This document shows positions 1-5,522 of a stretch of DNA of 5,522 bases, in pieces; position 1 is the stretch's first letter; each line of letters starts with the position of its first letter. Under the pieces are notes generated by a model that saw nothing but the letters and a program-made list of their open reading frames with translations, did not search any database and was not told where the DNA came from. This stretch comes from Gammaproteobacteria bacterium (GTDB lineage: Bacteria > Pseudomonadota > Gammaproteobacteria > HK1): the NCBI GenBank assembly GCA_022822245.1, contig JAJECB010000251.1, positions 1-5,522 on the forward strand, read 5' to 3'. The translations under genes and the position numbers were made by a program.

Positions 1-1
1 G

Positions 2-541
2 GAAGCGTCGCGACGCCAGGAGCTTCATGATCCGGACGACGGCCTCGGCCCCGTCGACCGCGCCGTCAACCGGGTGGCGGAGATCATCGGAGTCTCCGCC
101 CTCGGCAGCATCGTCCTCACCATCTTCGCCAACGCGGTCGGCCGCTACGCCTTCAACCGGAGCATCATCTGGGCCGAGGAGCTGGTTCTCCTGCTGGTTC
201 CGTGGCTCGCCATGGCCGGGGTCTTCCTCTCCGTGCGCCGCGGCACGATGATCCGCATCGAGTACTTCTTCGAGAAGCTGCCGCGGTCGCTCCGCCGCCC
301 CCTCGGCCCGCTCGGGCACCTGTTCTGCGCCTGCGTGCTGACGTTCATGGCCGGGATCTCCGTCGAGTTCGTGATGCTGTTCGGCATGGACCGGGCGCTC
401 TACCTCGAGGTCCCGCGCATGTATTCGTCGTCCGCGCTGGTGGTCGGCGGCTTCGCGTCGGCGCTCGCCTTCATCGCGGTCCTGGTGCGGGAGCGCCGCG
501 GCACGCGCCGCGGGACGGACGATGGCTCCCACCAAACGTAG
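2..541 (+). CDS. dctQ: TRAP transporter small permease, DctQ family (5' partial)
   Basis: This is the small integral membrane subunit of a tripartite ATP-independent periplasmic (TRAP) transporter. It works with the large permease in the inner membrane to import organic acids delivered by a periplasmic binding protein. The frame is open from the left edge to a TAG at 539-541, giving 179 visible codons. Four hydrophobic segments lie at about visible residues 26-47, 58-76, 104-124 and 141-162, the usual DctQ topology. The stretch NAVGRYAFNRSIIWAEEL, followed by a second helix and RRGTMIRIEYFFEKLP, fits the family pattern (R-Y-x-F-N, then W-x-E-E, then a basic loop). The only in-frame start codon visible is GTG at 74, at the edge of the first helix and without a good ribosome site. 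The preceding residues (DGLGPVDRAVNR) look like a normal DctQ N-terminus, so the true start is probably just upstream of the window. The large permease follows in the same frame. The symbol is a family name and does not imply a C4-dicarboxylate substrate. Confidence 0.88.
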   Translation, partial: EASRRQELHDPDDGLGPVDRAVNRVAEIIGVSALGSIVLTIFANAVGRYAFNRSIIWAEELVLLLVPWLAMAGVFLSVRRGTMIRIEYFFEKLPRSLRRPLGPLGHLFCACVLTFMAGISVEFVMLFGMDRALYLEVPRMYSSSALVVGGFASALAFIAVLVRERRGTRRGTDDGSHQT

Positions 542-652
542 AACCCACCGGTCCGGAGGCGAGCCGGCCGCGCCCGCCGTTGCCATGCTCGGCGCTTTCC
601 GGGGTGCGGGTCCGTCCGGGGCCGGGACCGGGGCCGCGGCGGAAGCGCGCGC
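542..652. other. 111-bp GC-rich gap between the two TRAP permease genes
   Basis: TRAP small and large permease genes usually overlap or lie a few bases apart, so this gap is longer than usual. It is in the same frame as both neighbours and holds no in-frame stop after the TAG at 539-541, but also no in-frame ATG, GTG or TTG before 653. Its conceptual translation is arginine- and glycine-rich with no membrane helix, so it does not resemble the linker helix of fused DctQM proteins. It contains a 9-base direct repeat CCGGGGCCG at 616-624 and 628-636, and a short inverted pair GGTCC (609-613) and GGACC (625-629). No promoter or T-tract terminator is evident. Confidence 0.6.
641..645 (+). promoter_or_regulatory. 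Probable ribosome binding site for the large permease
   Basis: The sequence GGAAG lies 7 bases before the ATG at 653, a normal distance for a Shine-Dalgarno element, though the match to AGGAGG is only partial. Together with the lack of any earlier in-frame start codon, it supports ATG 653 as the start. Confidence 0.4.
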
Positions 653-1933
653 ATGATCGGCGCCACCGCATCGATTGTCGTCCTCTGCGTCCTCCTCGTG
701 CTGAGGGTGCCGATGCTGGTCTCCCTCGCCGCGGCCGTCATCCTCAACTTCTACCTGTCGGGCGCCTGGGCCCTGACCCTGCCGCAGACGATGCTCTCCG
801 GCATGAACCGGTTCGTCCTCATCGCCCTGCCCCTCTTCGTGCTCGCGGGCGGGCTGATGAACGCGGGCGGCATCTCCGCCAGGCTCTTCGAGTTCGCGCG
901 GGCCCTGGTCGGCTGGATGCGCGGCGGTCTCGCCCACGTCAACGTGCTCACGAGCATGTTCTTCGGCGGGATGATCGGTTCGTCGACCGCCGATCTCGCG
1001 GGAACCGGCTCCATCGTCATTCCCGCGATGAAGCAGAACGGGTACCCCGCGCCCTTCTCCGCCGCCCTCACCGCCTCGTCGGCCGGCATCGGGCCGATGA
1101 TCCCGCCGAGCTCGCCGATGATCCTCTACTCGGCGGTCACCGGAACGTCCCTCGGCGCGCTGTTCCTCGCCGGCGTCATCCCCGGGATCCTGCTCGGCCT
1201 CAGCCAGGCCCTGATCGTCGCCTGGCTCGCCCGCCGGCGCGGCTGGCAGCCGTTCTCGAGCTTTGCCTGGCGCGAGATCCTGCGCACCGGACGGCGCGCG
1301 GTGCTGTCCTTCGGGCTGCCGATCATCATCGTCGGGGGCCTGGTACTCGGCGTGTTCACGCCGACCGAGGCGGGGGCGTTCGCGGTGGTCTACGCCCTCG
1401 TCCTCGCCACCGTCGTCTACCGGGTGCTGACCCTGAGGGGCCTGTACCGGGTCATGGTCAACGCGGTGCAGCTCACCGGGGAGCTGCTGATCATCGTGAG
1501 CCTGTCATTCGCGCTCGGAGCGGGGCTGACGAATGCCCACGTGCCGGAGGCGCTCACCGTCATCATCGACCTCTTCTCGTTCGGCGACAGTCAGTACATG
1601 CGCATCCTCGCGATGCTGATCCTCGCGATCATCGCGGGCATGATCCTGGACCCGCTGATCCCGGTGCTGCTCCCCATCATCCTGCCGACCCTGCTCGCCT
1701 TCGACGTCGACCTTCTCCACTTCGGGGTGCTGATGGTCATCGCGGTGGTGATCGGGCAGGTCACGCCGCCCCTCGCCATCGCCCTCATCATCGCCGGGCG
1801 CATCGCCAACGTGGACCAGATGGTGGTGCTGCGCGCGAACATGCCCTTCTTCTACGCCCTCGTCGCATTCATGCTGGCCGCCATCGCGGTGCCGGAGGTC
1901 GCGACCTGGCTGCCGGCCCTGATGCGCGACTGA
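653..1933 (+). CDS. dctM: TRAP transporter large permease, DctM family
   Basis: This is the large, channel-forming subunit of the TRAP transporter, an inner-membrane protein driven by an ion gradient. It encodes 426 residues, the usual DctM length, and is hydrophobic throughout. Diagnostic stretches include FFGGMIGSSTAD (about residues 103-114), followed by a GSIVIPAMKQNGYP segment; GIGPMIPPSSPM (about 145-156); GVFTPTEAGAF (about 233-243); the acidic-proline MILDP (330-334); and VTPPLA (about 370-375). These match the two pseudo-repeated halves of DctM/SiaM-type proteins, with the proline-rich GP-x-IPPS and TPP regions lying near the substrate and ion sites in that family. ATG 653 is the first possible start in this frame and opens directly into the first helix. 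The gene lies downstream of the DctQ homologue and 34 bases before the fusion dehydrogenase, which suggests one transcript. The substrate cannot be deduced from the permease; the adjacent enzyme hints at a 2-hydroxy acid. The symbol is a family name. Confidence 0.95.
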   Translation: MIGATASIVVLCVLLVLRVPMLVSLAAAVILNFYLSGAWALTLPQTMLSGMNRFVLIALPLFVLAGGLMNAGGISARLFEFARALVGWMRGGLAHVNVLTSMFFGGMIGSSTADLAGTGSIVIPAMKQNGYPAPFSAALTASSAGIGPMIPPSSPMILYSAVTGTSLGALFLAGVIPGILLGLSQALIVAWLARRRGWQPFSSFAWREILRTGRRAVLSFGLPIIIVGGLVLGVFTPTEAGAFAVVYALVLATVVYRVLTLRGLYRVMVNAVQLTGELLIIVSLSFALGAGLTNAHVPEALTVIIDLFSFGDSQYMRILAMLILAIIAGMILDPLIPVLLPIILPTLLAFDVDLLHFGVLMVIAVVIGQVTPPLAIALIIAGRIANVDQMVVLRANMPFFYALVAFMLAAIAVPEVATWLPALMRD

Positions 1934-1953
1934 CCGAAGGCGGCGCACCGCGC

Positions 1954-1971
1954 ATGAGACATCGTTCGTGA
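1954..1971 (+). other. Five-codon mini-ORF overlapping the fusion-gene start (GTGA)
   Basis: ATG at 1954 reads M-R-H-R-S and stops at TGA 1969-1971, which overlaps the GTG start at 1968 as GTGA. The 14 bases 1954-1967 and 1968-1981 agree at 10 positions, so both reading frames begin M-R-H-R. The GTG itself has only a weak GAGA (1956-1959) in front of it. The overlap could couple translation of the dehydrogenase to ribosomes arriving from the permease or from this mini-ORF. It could equally be the remnant of a small duplication with no function. Nothing shows that it is translated. Confidence 0.25.
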
Positions 1972-4892
1972 GGCATCGCACGCACCTTCGGCCGGGAGAC
2001 GCGGGACTTGCCGCGCGCCTTCGGCGCGAGATCGAGGGCGAGGTGTGGTTCGACCCCGAGAGCCGGGGCCGATACAGCACCGACGCGTCGATCTACCAGA
2101 TCGAGCCGATCGGGGTGGTCGCACCGCGCAGCGCCGAGGACATCGAGCGCACCATCGCGATCTGCCGGGAGGCGGGCGCCCCGGTCCTGCCGCGCGGCGC
2201 CGGTACCTCCCAGTGCGGGCAGACCGTCGGCGAGGCGGTGGTCGTCGATACGAGCCGGCACCTCCACCGGGTACTCGGCGTCGACGAAGAGGCGCGCCGC
2301 GTCGCGGTGCAGCCGGGAGTGGTGCTCGACCGCCTCAACGCGTGGCTCAAGCCCCGGGGCCTGTTCTTTCCCGTCGACGTGTCGCCCGCCAACCGAGCCA
2401 CCATCGGGGGCATGACCGGCAACAACTCGTGCGGCGCGCGCTCCATCCGCTACGGGAACATGGTGCACAACGTGCACGCGGTGAGCGCCGTTCTCGCGGA
2501 CGGGAACGCGGTGCGGTTCGGCGAGGTCTCGGGCAACCTCGCGGGGTTCGCCGGAGACGACCACTACACCGACCTCATCCGCCGCATGCGTGCGCTCGGC
2601 GCCCGTGAAGCCGACGAGATCGCGCGCCGCTTCCCGGCCCTGCTCCGTCGGGTCGGCGGCTACAACATCGACACCCTGGCCGCGGCCGGCGGCGGTCACA
2701 ACATGGCCCACCTGCTGGTCGGTTCCGAGGGCACCCTCGGGTTCTTCACCGAGATCGAGCTCGACCTCGCGCCGTTGCCCGCGCACCGCGTGCTCGGGGT
2801 GTGCCACTTCCCCGCGTTCCACGAGGCAATGTCCGCGACGCAGCACATCGTGGCCCTCGACCCGAGCGCGGTAGAGCTGGTCGACCGGACCCTCATCGAG
2901 CTCGCGCGCGACATTGAGGCGTTCCGGCCCACTGTCGAGCGGTTCGTGCGGGGTGCGCCCGACGCGCTGCTGCTGGTGGAGTTCGCGGGGGAGGACCGCC
3001 CCGCTCTCCTCTCCCGGCTCGCCGGGCTCGGCGAGCTGATGGGCGATCTCGGGTTTCCCGGGGCGGTGGTCGAGGCGGTGGAGCCGGCGTTCCAGAGCGC
3101 GGTGTGGGAGGTGCGCAAGGCGGGCCTCAACATCATGATGTCGATGAAGGGCGACGGGAAGCCGGTCTCGTTCGTCGAGGACTGCGCGGTGCGGCTCGAG
3201 GACCTCGCCGAGTACACCCGCCGCCTCGACGCCATCTTCGCCCGCCACGGCACCCGCGGAACCTGGTACGCGCACGCCTCGGTCGGCACCCTGCACGTGC
3301 GGCCCATCCTCGACCTCAGGTCCGACGACGGCGCGCGCACGATGCGGGCCATCGCGGAAGAGTGCTTCGAGATGGTACGCGAGTACCGGGGCTCGCACTC
3401 CGGCGAGCACGGTGACGGCATCGTGCGAAGCGAGTTCCACGAAGCGATGTTCGGCTCGCGGCTCGTCGGCGCGTTCGAGGAGGTCAAGGACGCCTTCGAC
3501 CCGGCGGGCCTCTTCAACCCCGGCAAGATCGTCCGGCCCGAGCGCATGGACGACCGGGAGCTCTTCCGCTACAAGCCGGGGTATGCGCCGCTCCCCGTCG
3601 AGACCGGGCTCGACTGGTCGGAGTGGGGGGGCTTCGACCGCGCGGTGGAGATGTGCAACAACAACGGGGCCTGCCGGAAGTCGAACCCCGGGGTGATGTG
3701 CCCCTCGTACCGGGTGACCATGGACGAGCGGCACGTCACCCGCGGGCGCGCGAACACGCTGCGGCTCGCCCTCACCGGCCAGCTCGGCCCCGGCGCCCTC
3801 ACCTCCGACGCGATGGCCGAGACGATGGCGCTCTGCGTCGGGTGCAAGGGGTGCAGGCGCGAATGCCCGACCGGCGTCGACATGGCGCGGATGAAGATCG
3901 AGTATCTCCATCAGCGCCGGAAACGCCATGGGTTGAGCCTGCGGGACCGCGCCGTCGCATGGCTCCCCCGCTATGCTCCCGCCGCGAGCCGGCTCGCGTG
4001 GCTGATGAACCTCCGCGACCGGCTTCCGGGGCTGCCGACCGCGACCGAGCGCCTCCTGGGGCTGAGCGCGAAACGCACTCTCCCGCGGTGGCGCGCGGAT
4101 CCGTTTCGGGGCGACGAGCTTCTCGCAAGCCGGCCCGCCGTCGCGCCCGGCGACGGTCCCGAGGTGGCGCTCCTCGCCGACACCTTCACCACCTGGTTCG
4201 AGCCCGAGAACGCCCGCGCCGCGGCGCGGGTGCTCGAGACGGCGGGGTTCCTCGTGCGGCTCGCCGCGCCACCGCCCGGCGAACGCCGCCCGCTATGCTG
4301 CGGGAGGACGTTCCTTGCCGCGGGCCTCGTCGAGGAAGCGAGGCACGAGCTCGCGCGCACGTTCGCCGCCCTTGGCTCCTTCATCGAGCGAGGCGTTCCC
4401 GTCGTGGGCCTCGAGCCCTCGTGCCTGCTGACGTTCCGCGACGAGGCGCTCGCCCTCGGATTCGGGCGCGAGACGGGCGATGCGCGGTTCGTGATGTTCG
4501 AGGAGCTCGTCGCCGGCGCGGTCGCGGAGGGCGATCTCGGCCTTCCCTTGCGCCCGCTCGCGGGCAAGCGCGCGCTCCTGCACGGGCATTGCCATCAGAA
4601 GGCGTTCGGGGTCATGCCGGCGCTCGAGCGCACCCTCCGCCTGGTGCCCGAGCTCGAAGTCGAGACCATCGAGTCGAGCTGCTGCGGGATGGCCGGCGCG
4701 TTCGGGTACGAGGCCGCGAGCTACGAGACGTCGATGGCGATGGGGGAGCTGAGCCTCCTGCCGGCGGTGCGGGCGGCGGCTCGGGACACCCTGATCGTCG
4801 CCGGCGGGACGAGCTGCCGGCACCAGGTTGCCGATGGGACGGGCCGGCGGGCGTGGCACGTGGCGAGGGTGCTGGAACGGGCGCTCCCCTGA
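1968..4892 (+). CDS. FAD-linked oxidase / Fe-S / CCG-domain fusion: D-2-hydroxy-acid dehydrogenase (YdiJ/GlcD-GlcF type)
   Basis: This is a probable membrane-associated dehydrogenase that oxidises a D-2-hydroxy acid at FAD and passes electrons through Fe-S clusters to the respiratory chain. It has 974 residues, near the length of YdiJ-like fusions. The FAD_binding_4 (PCMH-type) domain spans about 45-270: PRGAGTSQCGQ (75-85), GNNSCGARSIRYGN (151-164) and GSEGTLGFFTE (252-262). The FAD-oxidase C-terminal domain (about 275-525) carries YAHASVGTLHVRP (434-446) and SGEHGDGIVRSEF (478-490). By analogy with D-2-hydroxyglutarate dehydrogenase, H436, H443 and E480 are likely metal or substrate ligands. 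The Fe-S module has C563, C569, C578-P, then C623, C626, C629 and C633-P. Two CCG domains follow: CCGR (777-780) with EPSC (816-819), and HGHCHQKA (872-879) with SSCCGMAG (903-910). GTG 1968 is the only start codon between the upstream in-frame stop (1920-1922) and the conserved region. The exact substrate (D-lactate, D-2-hydroxyglutarate or another) is inferred, not seen. Confidence 0.93.
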   Translation: MRHRTHLRPGDAGLAARLRREIEGEVWFDPESRGRYSTDASIYQIEPIGVVAPRSAEDIERTIAICREAGAPVLPRGAGTSQCGQTVGEAVVVDTSRHLHRVLGVDEEARRVAVQPGVVLDRLNAWLKPRGLFFPVDVSPANRATIGGMTGNNSCGARSIRYGNMVHNVHAVSAVLADGNAVRFGEVSGNLAGFAGDDHYTDLIRRMRALGAREADEIARRFPALLRRVGGYNIDTLAAAGGGHNMAHLLVGSEGTLGFFTEIELDLAPLPAHRVLGVCHFPAFHEAMSATQHIVALDPSAVELVDRTLIELARDIEAFRPTVERFVRGAPDALLLVEFAGEDRPALLSRLAGLGELMGDLGFPGAVVEAVEPAFQSAVWEVRKAGLNIMMSMKGDGKPVSFVEDCAVRLEDLAEYTRRLDAIFARHGTRGTWYAHASVGTLHVRPILDLRSDDGARTMRAIAEECFEMVREYRGSHSGEHGDGIVRSEFHEAMFGSRLVGAFEEVKDAFDPAGLFNPGKIVRPERMDDRELFRYKPGYAPLPVETGLDWSEWGGFDRAVEMCNNNGACRKSNPGVMCPSYRVTMDERHVTRGRANTLRLALTGQLGPGALTSDAMAETMALCVGCKGCRRECPTGVDMARMKIEYLHQRRKRHGLSLRDRAVAWLPRYAPAASRLAWLMNLRDRLPGLPTATERLLGLSAKRTLPRWRADPFRGDELLASRPAVAPGDGPEVALLADTFTTWFEPENARAAARVLETAGFLVRLAAPPPGERRPLCCGRTFLAAGLVEEARHELARTFAALGSFIERGVPVVGLEPSCLLTFRDEALALGFGRETGDARFVMFEELVAGAVAEGDLGLPLRPLAGKRALLHGHCHQKAFGVMPALERTLRLVPELEVETIESSCCGMAGAFGYEAASYETSMAMGELSLLPAVRAAARDTLIVAGGTSCRHQVADGTGRRAWHVARVLERALP

Positions 4893-4930
4893 AGAAGTGG
4901 CGGATCTGGCGGGTTCGCGGCCGGGGCTTC

Positions 4931-4967
4931 GCGCGCCGGAGCAGGCTCTCCGTCGCGCCGGGCGCGC
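4931..4967. terminator. Possible GC-rich hairpin in the convergent gap
   Basis: GCGCGCC (4931-4937) can pair with GGCGCGC (4961-4967). An alternative inner stem pairs CGGAG (4937-4941) with CTCCG (4948-4952) around a 6-base loop. The hairpin lies between two convergent genes, where a bidirectional terminator would be expected. No T-tract follows on either strand, so it is not a classical intrinsic terminator, and such stems are frequent by chance in DNA this GC-rich. The rest of the 81-bp gap (4893-4973) shows nothing recognisable. Confidence 0.2.
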
Positions 4968-4973
4968 CGTGGT

Positions 4974-5522
4974 TCACGCCTTCCTGAAGCGCCAGCCGTA
5001 CATCATGCGCCCGTAGAAGTTGAACCACTTTCTCGCTTCGGAATCCTCGAAGGGATAGTCCGCTCCGATCTGCCTTGCGGCAACGAGGCCCGACACGAAG
5101 CAGGTCTCCTGACTGTTGATGAGCGTGTGGGCGCCGCAGTGCCAGGTCCGTCTCCGGCCTTGAACGAAGCGAAAGAGGTGGATCAGAAAGGCGACGTGAG
5201 ACACATCGTGCACGATGTGCTGGAACCACCACTTCTTGACGACCCTGCTTTCGTCGATACGACTGATCGGGTTGTAGGTCACGAGGCATGGCTTGTCGGA
5301 GCGATTCGCCCAGGGCTGCTGGTTGTGCATGATGTAGGTGATTTCGTAGTTGTCGGGCCGGGCACCGTACTGCTCGATGTGATTGCTCCGGGTGGCGAGG
5401 GCCTCGACGGCGTTGTCCGGAAGAACCGAGGCGTCCGAATGAACGACCGTATGGTTGTGCAGCTCGCTCTCGTAACGAATCGAGGAGAGAAGCCATCTCT
5501 CAAGGAAAGTCGGCTTATCCAG
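4974..5522 (-). CDS. FAD-dependent oxidoreductase, flavin amine-oxidase-like (COG2907-type), C-terminal part
   Basis: The minus-strand frame is open from the right edge to TGA (complement of 4974-4976), giving the last 182 residues; the N-terminal dinucleotide-binding half lies outside the window. Visible stretches resemble the C-terminal half of NAD/FAD-binding amine-oxidase-like proteins: HTVVHSDASVLPDN (visible 24-37), YEITYIMHNQQPW (59-71), LVTYNP (80-85), WWFQHIVHDVSH (98-109), then GRRRTWHCGAH (122-132) and ETCFVSGLVAARQIG (139-153). In relatives the last two form the closing FAD contact, with a typical CG-A...E...SGL-AA arrangement. The reaction and substrate are unknown. An internal ATG at 5328-5330 lies in the middle of conserved sequence and is not the start. 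The gene faces the transporter-dehydrogenase operon tail to tail, so it is probably a separate unit. Its third codon positions are less GC-rich (49 of the first 64 visible codons end in G or C) than those of the forward genes. Confidence 0.72.
   Translation of the reverse strand: MDKPTFLERWLLSSIRYESELHNHTVVHSDASVLPDNAVEALATRSNHIEQYGARPDNYEITYIMHNQQPWANRSDKPCLVTYNPISRIDESRVVKKWWFQHIVHDVSHVAFLIHLFRFVQGRRRTWHCGAHTLINSQETCFVSGLVAARQIGADYPFEDSEARKWFNFYGRMMYGWRFRKA

Noticed and set aside
27..251. Forward ORF from an ATG at the left edge
   Set aside because: It is out of frame with the membrane helices of DctQ and gives a Ser/Pro/Arg-rich low-complexity product.
202..1971. 589-codon forward ORF spanning both permease genes
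   Set aside because: It overlaps DctQ and DctM in another frame and is Arg/Pro/His-rich with no domain, a typical shadow of high-GC coding DNA.
1869..3929. 686-codon reverse ORF opposite the fusion dehydrogenase
   Set aside because: The opposite strand holds a clearly conserved multi-domain protein. The antisense product is low-complexity (rich in R, A, G, V, E, H) and matches nothing I recognise.
4961..4968. 8-bp palindrome GGCGCGCC in the convergent gap
   Set aside because: It is a single short GC palindrome of a kind expected by chance at this base composition. Its only possible use is as one arm of the weak hairpin already listed.
3623..4987. 454-codon forward ORF within the Fe-S half of the fusion gene
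   Set aside because: It is arginine-rich out-of-frame translation, while the true frame carries all the Fe-S and CCG motifs.
4612..5496. 294-codon reverse ORF covering the end of the fusion gene and the convergent oxidoreductase
   Set aside because: It runs antisense through the second CCG domain and is out of frame with the recognisable flavoprotein. Its translation has a Ser/Arg/Pro-rich tail and no motif.

Overview
This window looks like chromosomal DNA from a high-GC bacterium. TRAP transporters and GlcD/Fe-S fusion dehydrogenases are common in Proteobacteria, so a proteobacterium is the best guess, but nothing here fixes the taxon. The forward-strand genes are very GC-rich (a hand count of 1021-1080 gives about 72% GC, with third codon positions mostly G or C). 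No RNA gene, insertion sequence, CRISPR array or attachment site was seen.

Layout. Positions 2-541 (+) hold the C-terminal 179 codons of a TRAP transporter small membrane subunit (DctQ family), cut by the left edge. After a 111-bp gap with no convincing gene, 653-1933 (+) encodes the TRAP large permease (DctM family, 426 aa). Another 34 bp on, 1968-4892 (+) encodes a 974-residue flavoprotein/iron-sulfur fusion: an N-terminal GlcD-like FAD-linked oxidase, then a ferredoxin-type Fe-S module, then two cysteine-rich CCG domains. An 81-bp convergent gap follows. The right end (4974-5522, -) holds the C-terminal 182 codons of a flavin amine-oxidase-like oxidoreductase, cut by the right edge.

The three forward genes probably form one operon, and the periplasmic binding protein (DctP) may lie just upstream, outside the window. 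Together they suggest uptake and oxidation of a carboxylate: the TRAP proteins import an organic acid using an ion gradient, and the FAD/Fe-S enzyme oxidises a D-2-hydroxy acid and passes electrons towards the respiratory chain. The substrate cannot be read from the sequence; D-lactate, D-2-hydroxyglutarate and similar acids are candidates. The convergent oxidoreductase has a milder base composition and is probably an unrelated unit. I found no clear sign of a wholly new system. The most useful leads are the transporter-dehydrogenase pairing, the start region of the fusion gene, and the compositional step at the right end.
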